A DNA stretch of 64,000 bases from Opisthorchis felineus (Eukaryota > Platyhelminthes > Trematoda > Opisthorchiida > Opisthorchiidae), in contig SJOL01000554.1 of assembly GCA_004794785.1 (NCBI GenBank), forward strand, positions 337,422 to 401,421, given 5' to 3'. Positions 48,633 to 64,000 of this stretch are shown here, piece by piece. Within the stretch, counting starts at the first letter, position 1. Every line of letters begins with the position of its first letter. The position numbers and the translations under genes are program-made. The notes beneath the pieces are model-generated. The model ran no database searches, had not been told where the DNA came from, and saw only the letters and a list, made by a program, of their open reading frames with translations.

Positions 48633-51135
48633 GATCAACTCGCGTTCTGTCCATTTGCTTGCAAGACCGCGCTGCACTGGTAGAGCCACTTCGGATATTC
48701 GAATGGATGCATTTTATTTAAACACGAGTAACAATAAGTTGTTCGAGGAGGCCTTGCTTTCTGAAGTACTCCTTAGCTCGTAACGACCAATGCGACTACC
48801 GCGTGTGATCTAAGCTGAGTCACATCACTTGGCTTAATCGTCACCCGAAAACGCGGAAAAAGAAAACTGCGTGCTATTCGAGAAGGGAGCCTGGTGAACA
48901 TGTGAGCATCGTTCTCATGTGACGACCTGTGCATTTGTCGTCAGGAATCCTTACATTTACGAGTGGATATACTCCACTTGAACACAGTGCAGCAAATCTG
49001 GGCATATGTTTGCTCGGTAAAATGCAACGCAGAACACAACTGAACGCTGCACAGACGTAATACGCCATTCATAAGGTTGCTGAAAACTTTTCGACAGCGC
49101 ACGATCTGTTTCACCCTTCTTGGACACATTATGCAGGTCCAGTACCCGAGTTTCTGGCAATCATATATTCTACCTGAACACAAACTGCACGAAATTCAAC
49201 CAATACACTCATCCGCATCCAAATTTGGTTTTCACGGGAGAATCACCTGGAACCCAGATGAATCTCTCGTTTATGTTGTTCATCAACTGAATCTGCTCTA
49301 CCAGGCCGCCTTGTGTTTGATTTGGTACCCGATGAGCCCCATGAAGTGCAAAACAAGTTGTGGTCTGTCGGGGAAATTTCAGCAACCTTATGAGTAGCGT
49401 ATTGCATCTGCACACTGTATTGCCACCCTTCTTGCTTTGCGGCGGTCATCTGTTGAATAAGCATCCACTCTGAGAATGAATGATAAGGAACACTATACTG
49501 TGATTACTAGCGGTCCCAAATAAGCAACGGGTCGTACACTGGCAATATTACAGTGACAATGCAGTAGTTTCAAAAGGTCACCTCCTACCATGGGAATCAG
49601 CAGAACAACGGTTCCGAACAGCGTAGAAAATAAAACACACGTCCCTGGGTCCGAGTTCTGGCTTTCATGCTGTCGTATGAGACCATTGTATTTCATCTCA
49701 CCAGCCCAATAGTTGCGTGACATCTATGCGTCGTAAGAAGACGGGGTTACATATTAATCCTTTTCATCCGCGTGTAGACGTCTACGGAAGTTTGGGCGCT
49801 TGTTCAACCCATGGTAACGGAGTCCGTCCGACACACTGTCAGTCCTGACCACACCGCGGATGGCGTAGCTACAGTGAGGCGAACATACCACAGAATCATA
49901 CCAGTTTCCCTCCGCGAATACAGCTCCGTTTATCTGCCACCTTCGTTGACCTGCATGTATGTCAATCTACCGATTTACCCTCGAATCATGGTCATCTGTT
50001 CGCAGTGGTTCAATCCATCAAAAACAAATATCAAATTCTGAAGATAAGCGATGCAAGAATAGGTTTACTTAGCAAAATCCAACAGACCAGACCAAAATGT
50101 TTGCTTCATTTTCGTTTCATAGAATCTCGGCTGGCGCGATTTTGAAGGAGGGAGTCAATGGGGGAAAAAACAAGAAAACTCAAATCTAGTGCGACGATAA
50201 TGAAATTAGAAAAAATTAGGCGCGAATCTTCTCAGTATTGACAAATTGGCGAACTGGTGTGTGTGTGTGGAGGTACTCCTAGGTATTATGCAGTGACTGT
50301 CAGGTGTCCAACGAAATAAATAAAATGAAATAGGTGAAACAAAATCGGTGTGAAAAGTGAATTATCTGAACCGGGATGGTCCGGGTTAACTTGCGAGAGA
50401 ATTATAGTACACGGGGATTGTTGACTAGGACACACGCCGGCGGAATCCGCGCCGATCGAGGAATGCAGGGTGAACAATCGATCGGTCGGTCAGTCAGCCG
50501 TAGTCGAATTTAGGCAACCACAATTGGTGGACGAGGCTACGAAGACGGTATCGCAGCCCGTATTTGTTCCCGAGCGAGCAGAATCAAAGGGATTAGACTT
50601 TGAACGTGTTTGCTTTTGGTCAGGATGAGAGGATGCTGTGAAACAATGAGGAATGGAAATGGAAGCATTTCCCATGAATTCACAGAATCATCAAGTAGCC
50701 GGCAAGGCGGTCCGTAAGGGACAGTGAGTAGTCAGTAGAAGGGTGACGAATAACTGATTACGCAACGTTTATTGGGCAGTTCTGTCGGGTCTCACTGACT
50801 CGATCGGTTAGCTATCTGTGGCGACCAATTTACAGTTGAGCAACTTTTGACTGACGAAGAGGCCACTGGTGAGCCGGGCCTCTAATTGGAGTGCTAACCA
50901 GCAGGATGGGCCAAGGATCCAAGCAAAGCAGGGCAAATCTGGGTGAGCAGACACAACATAACCACAAGCTGAAGTACAAGTTGATGCGTCAGCGACGTCG
51001 ACTTTTCTGGTGTTGGGGTTGCTCAGCTAACCAGACAAGCCAGCGGGTATCTATATGGTTCAAGTCTCTGAACACGTTTCATCGCAGCACTCAGGGATTA
51101 CCTGTACGACCAATCACTAGGAGGCGTCTTCCTTG
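48633..51135. other. Intergenic segment, terminal PAK exon expected but not found
   Basis: No frame here carries the HxFL motif that should follow the last recognised PAK exon. Candidate matches near 50105-50165 were rejected because of phase or acceptor. Weak partial repeat similarity was seen between 49077-49160 and the reverse strand near 48957-49183. Confidence 0.35.
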
Positions 51136-51310
51136 AGTTCGAGACGGCTTGGTGATCGACGTGTGAAACTACTAACCTGAAGACCCATGGTTCAAAACCA
51201 ACTCTGGCTGGTGTCTGGATTCGGACAACTTGGCAGTATGTTGGCCCTCGTGCTTCCTTCAAGTTGCACGGCAGCTATGCACCAAAAGGGTGCCGCAGTT
51301 GGACGTTGGT
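51136..51310 (+). repeat. Diverged SINE-like repeat
   Basis: GAGACGGCTTGGTGATCGAC, GACCCATGGTTCAAAACC, GGACAACTTGGCAGTATG, CCCTCGTGCTTCCTTCAAGT and GCACGGCAGCTATGCACCAA. The head is poorly preserved and the body well preserved. Confidence 0.7.
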
Positions 51311-51711
51311 TGCCTGCTAAGACAAGCGCAATCAACGGCCAATCGTCTATTTTGTTAGTCATTGTGTGCGTTTGAAGTGACGCATTAATGAGCTTGATTG
51401 AACCCTCACGTGTTTGACTGCCTTGATCCATGCACGAACAGGCTGACTTGTGCCCAAATAATGCTCTTTTACTGCGATGCTCTGGTGGATACCACAACCG
51501 GGAGCATCTCAATCGTAGTGATGTTTCAAAATAGAAACGAACTACCTGGTTCAAAAGATATAAGTCGGCGCCCCTATTGACTCGAGGAGCCCACCAACAC
51601 ATCCACAGCAAGCAATCCGTCTAACAACCCACCGATACAAGTCAAGGCCATAAGTGATCAAGATGTGCCGCTACCTAGATCCGGCTTGGTAAAACCTACC
51701 ATGATGCTTAC

Positions 51712-62225
<10,514 letters not shown>

Positions 62226-62516
62226 CTGAGGGACAAAAAAGCACTTCATCGGAGTACAGAATCCATCGGACGACAACACATCAATCATACCATGCTGACG
62301 ATAAAAGGAGTTTTTCTAATGGTGTACTTTGCGTGACCTGAAAACTCCGTAGGTTACGAGTTCTCAATTGAGATATTCCTTTTCATTATCGGCAATGAAA
62401 AGTGGACAGATACATCTGATTTGTAGTAAAATGCTGGAAATCTGCTTCCTAGTTTTGAAGAATTCATCGTATTCCAGCTGAGCATCAGCTTTGTTCGTGT
62501 AGGTAAAAGGAATTGG
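62226..62516. other. Upstream PAK intron, nothing recognised
   Basis: No CRIB motif or other coding feature was found on the - strand. Confidence 0.4.
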
Positions 62517-62660
62517 AGTTACAGGCACAGCTGTCACGCTACCCGCAGGAAGTATGAGCGCTAAGATAGTGGCACGTTGTCAAAGCCTAGACAGGAGCAG
62601 TCCAGAACCATGAACCTTCCGCTCAGTAATTTTACGCCTTAACCACTGAGCTATTTCACG
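62517..62660 (-). repeat. SINE-like repeat, internally shortened
   Basis: As + strand: AGGCACAGCTGTCACGCTAC, GTCAAAGCCTAGACAGGAGC, ACCATGAACCTTCCGCTCAG and CCTTAACCACTGAGCTATTT. The B box is damaged. Confidence 0.68.
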
Positions 62661-62689
62661 GAGGGACCATGGTTCGAATCCAAAGCTGG
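62661..62689 (+). repeat. SINE head scrap next to an inverted copy
   Basis: GAGGGACCATGGTTCGAATC reproduces the B box region in + orientation directly beside the - strand copy. Its body may be the fragment at 63129-63215. Confidence 0.4.
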
Positions 62690-63128
62690 ATTTTTGGATT
62701 GTTGTGGGTGGTCGCCGGATTTGTAGAATTCAGGCTCACATCAATCCAGTTTGAACAGCCGTCCTCTTGTCCTGAGACAATCATTCTGGTGAGTTCACAC
62801 CAAAGGGGGGAAGCAACGGACTCTTATTTGAGCTCGACAGAATTGCATATCCATTGTCGTGTTGAGGTTTGAACTCCGCACATCTGATATGCGAGGTGAG
62901 CGTGTTACCACGATTCCATCAGCGTATGCTGGACGCATTCAAATTTTCACGTTTGAACAGTCGAACATGTTCACGCTTGAGTCATGTGATTGGTTCGTTC
63001 CGAAACCTCGAACGACGACCCAGTAATTGTCTTGGTTGTGACGACCGATTGGCCCACCTGTCAGGAATTCGCAGCCAGATAGCGCCACAGACGCTCGAAA
63101 CTTGCTGGAGACATTTTGATCGTTCTTA

Positions 63129-63215
63129 TCTAGGCCTGCACAACCCGGCAGTATTTCAGCCCTCGTACCCTCTTCGAGTGACACAGTGGTCACGCACCAA
63201 AACAGTGACAGAGCG
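63129..63215 (+). repeat. SINE body fragment
   Basis: TCTAGGCCTGCACAACCCGG, CAGTATTTCAGCCCTCGTAC and CACAGTGGTCACGCACCAAA match the SINE second half. The head is missing at this position. Confidence 0.6.
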
Positions 63216-63223
63216 GAGCGCAT

Positions 63224-63225
<2 letters not shown>

Positions 63226-63254
<29 letters not shown>
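63226..63254. repeat. TA dinucleotide repeat
   Basis: An uninterrupted run of about fourteen TA units. Confidence 0.9.
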
Positions 63255-64000
63255 GCTCTAAATATGGAGGGTCTTGACACGCTAACTACGTACTTGGTGC
63301 CCAACCCAGTACGGTACTCATCCTTATGAAGTAACCCTCTAAAAGGGAATACTTACATCACGGCAATGCGTTTTTCTCGAGAAGACATTCTAGTTTCCTA
63401 GAGACTGATTTATTCCATGAGAAGAAATAACACGAGGGGAAATGCTCAATATCGTTGCGGGAGATGAGGATGGTGGTGATGTCTTAGGAAATGCATGAAC
63501 GACGATGAGTAATACGGAATACCCATCGAGTACCGTGCTTCTCCACTGACGTAAACAAACTAGACCAGTGGCGTGACTCAACTCTCGTCCAAGTGACCCG
63601 GTTGCGTAGCACATGATTTTCTACTAGAATTTGAATTTTGAATGACAAGTTGCACGTTTGAAATGACACCGTTCCACGCCAAATGGATTCTTCTATCGCC
63701 TTTCTTGTGTACTTCGTTCTTTATCGTTCTATTTTCACCGTTTTACGTAATGCAATTAACATGAAGTGGGGGATAAGGGTTCGGGGACTGCTGTGTAAGA
63801 TGCTCGTGTATGTTGCGGGGAAACAATGCGAATCCAGATGCCCGACATCGATATGGTTCCAAGAACAAACTTACACGTTTATGACGTTTTTGACCATTGG
63901 AAATTTTCACCACTGTGCGGCCACGTGAATGTGTGGGGTGCGCCTGGTTAGTCAGCTGATCTCCACCTGGTCGTTTGTCAGGAGAGGATTCATCAACCCC
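63255..64000. other. Right end of the window, nothing recognised
   Basis: Presumably intron of the PAK gene. Short frames only. The CRIB-encoding exon is not here. Confidence 0.4.

Noticed and set aside
50105..50165. - strand PSFKIAPAEIL plus stop as the terminal PAK exon
   Set aside because: It resembles a PAK tail, but no acceptor in phase 0 precedes it and the upstream residues do not fit.
51365..51470. - strand HYLGTSQPV frame as the terminal PAK exon
   Set aside because: It begins with His after an AG, but the acceptor lacks a pyrimidine tract and the sequence does not resemble any PAK tail.
62300..64000. CRIB domain exon of the PAK gene
   Set aside because: Searched by eye for the ISxPxxFxHxxHVG pattern on the - strand and not found.

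Overview
This window looks like a piece of a large, repeat-rich animal genome, most likely from a flatworm of the digenean trematode (fluke) type. The reasons are spliced genes with GT-AG introns up to 14.6 kb, a 42-nt first intron followed by very large ones (an asymmetry described in schistosomes), and a background of decayed non-LTR retrotransposons whose C-terminal and endonuclease segments resemble those common in fluke genomes. The species cannot be named from the sequence alone.

Two protein kinase genes of the STE20 group can be reconstructed by eye, and they converge tail to tail. The first, on the + strand, is a germinal-centre kinase III (STK24/STK25/STK26, also called MST3/YSK1/MST4) in nine exons from 1083 to 44960. 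It has a complete kinase domain, a long low-complexity linker rich in Gln, Thr and Pro, and a C-terminal segment that fits the GCK-III dimerisation domain. The second, on the - strand, is a group I p21-activated kinase (PAK). Five exons from 62225 down to 51712 cover the pre-kinase linker and nearly the whole kinase domain. The CRIB/autoinhibitory N-terminus appears to lie to the right of the window, and the short terminal exon after the C-lobe was not found.

Almost everything else is intron or intergenic sequence filled with mobile-element remains. (a) A tRNA-headed SINE-like family of roughly 185 bp has about seventeen or more copies and fragments on both strands. (b) APE-type non-LTR retrotransposons (LINEs) are present in at least three sequence types. 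They include a decayed but nearly end-to-end copy at about 11863-15294, two stacked - strand copies at about 5080-7860, and 3' or 5' fragments elsewhere. (c) A short element at 20521-20903 joins the LINE 5' end directly to the LINE 3' end and sits inside a SINE copy. (d) A probable Penelope-like reverse transcriptase fragment lies at about 55050-55580. (e) Probable Ty3/Gypsy integrase remnants lie at about 57640-59480.

The two kinases belong to different STE20 subfamilies. Both act in cytoskeletal and cell-shape signalling in other animals, but nothing here shows that they are co-regulated. No undescribed multi-gene system was found. The most unusual items are the nested SINE/LINE-derivative structure, a sequence module shared by the SINE body and the LINE 5' region, and the greatly lengthened GCK-III linker.
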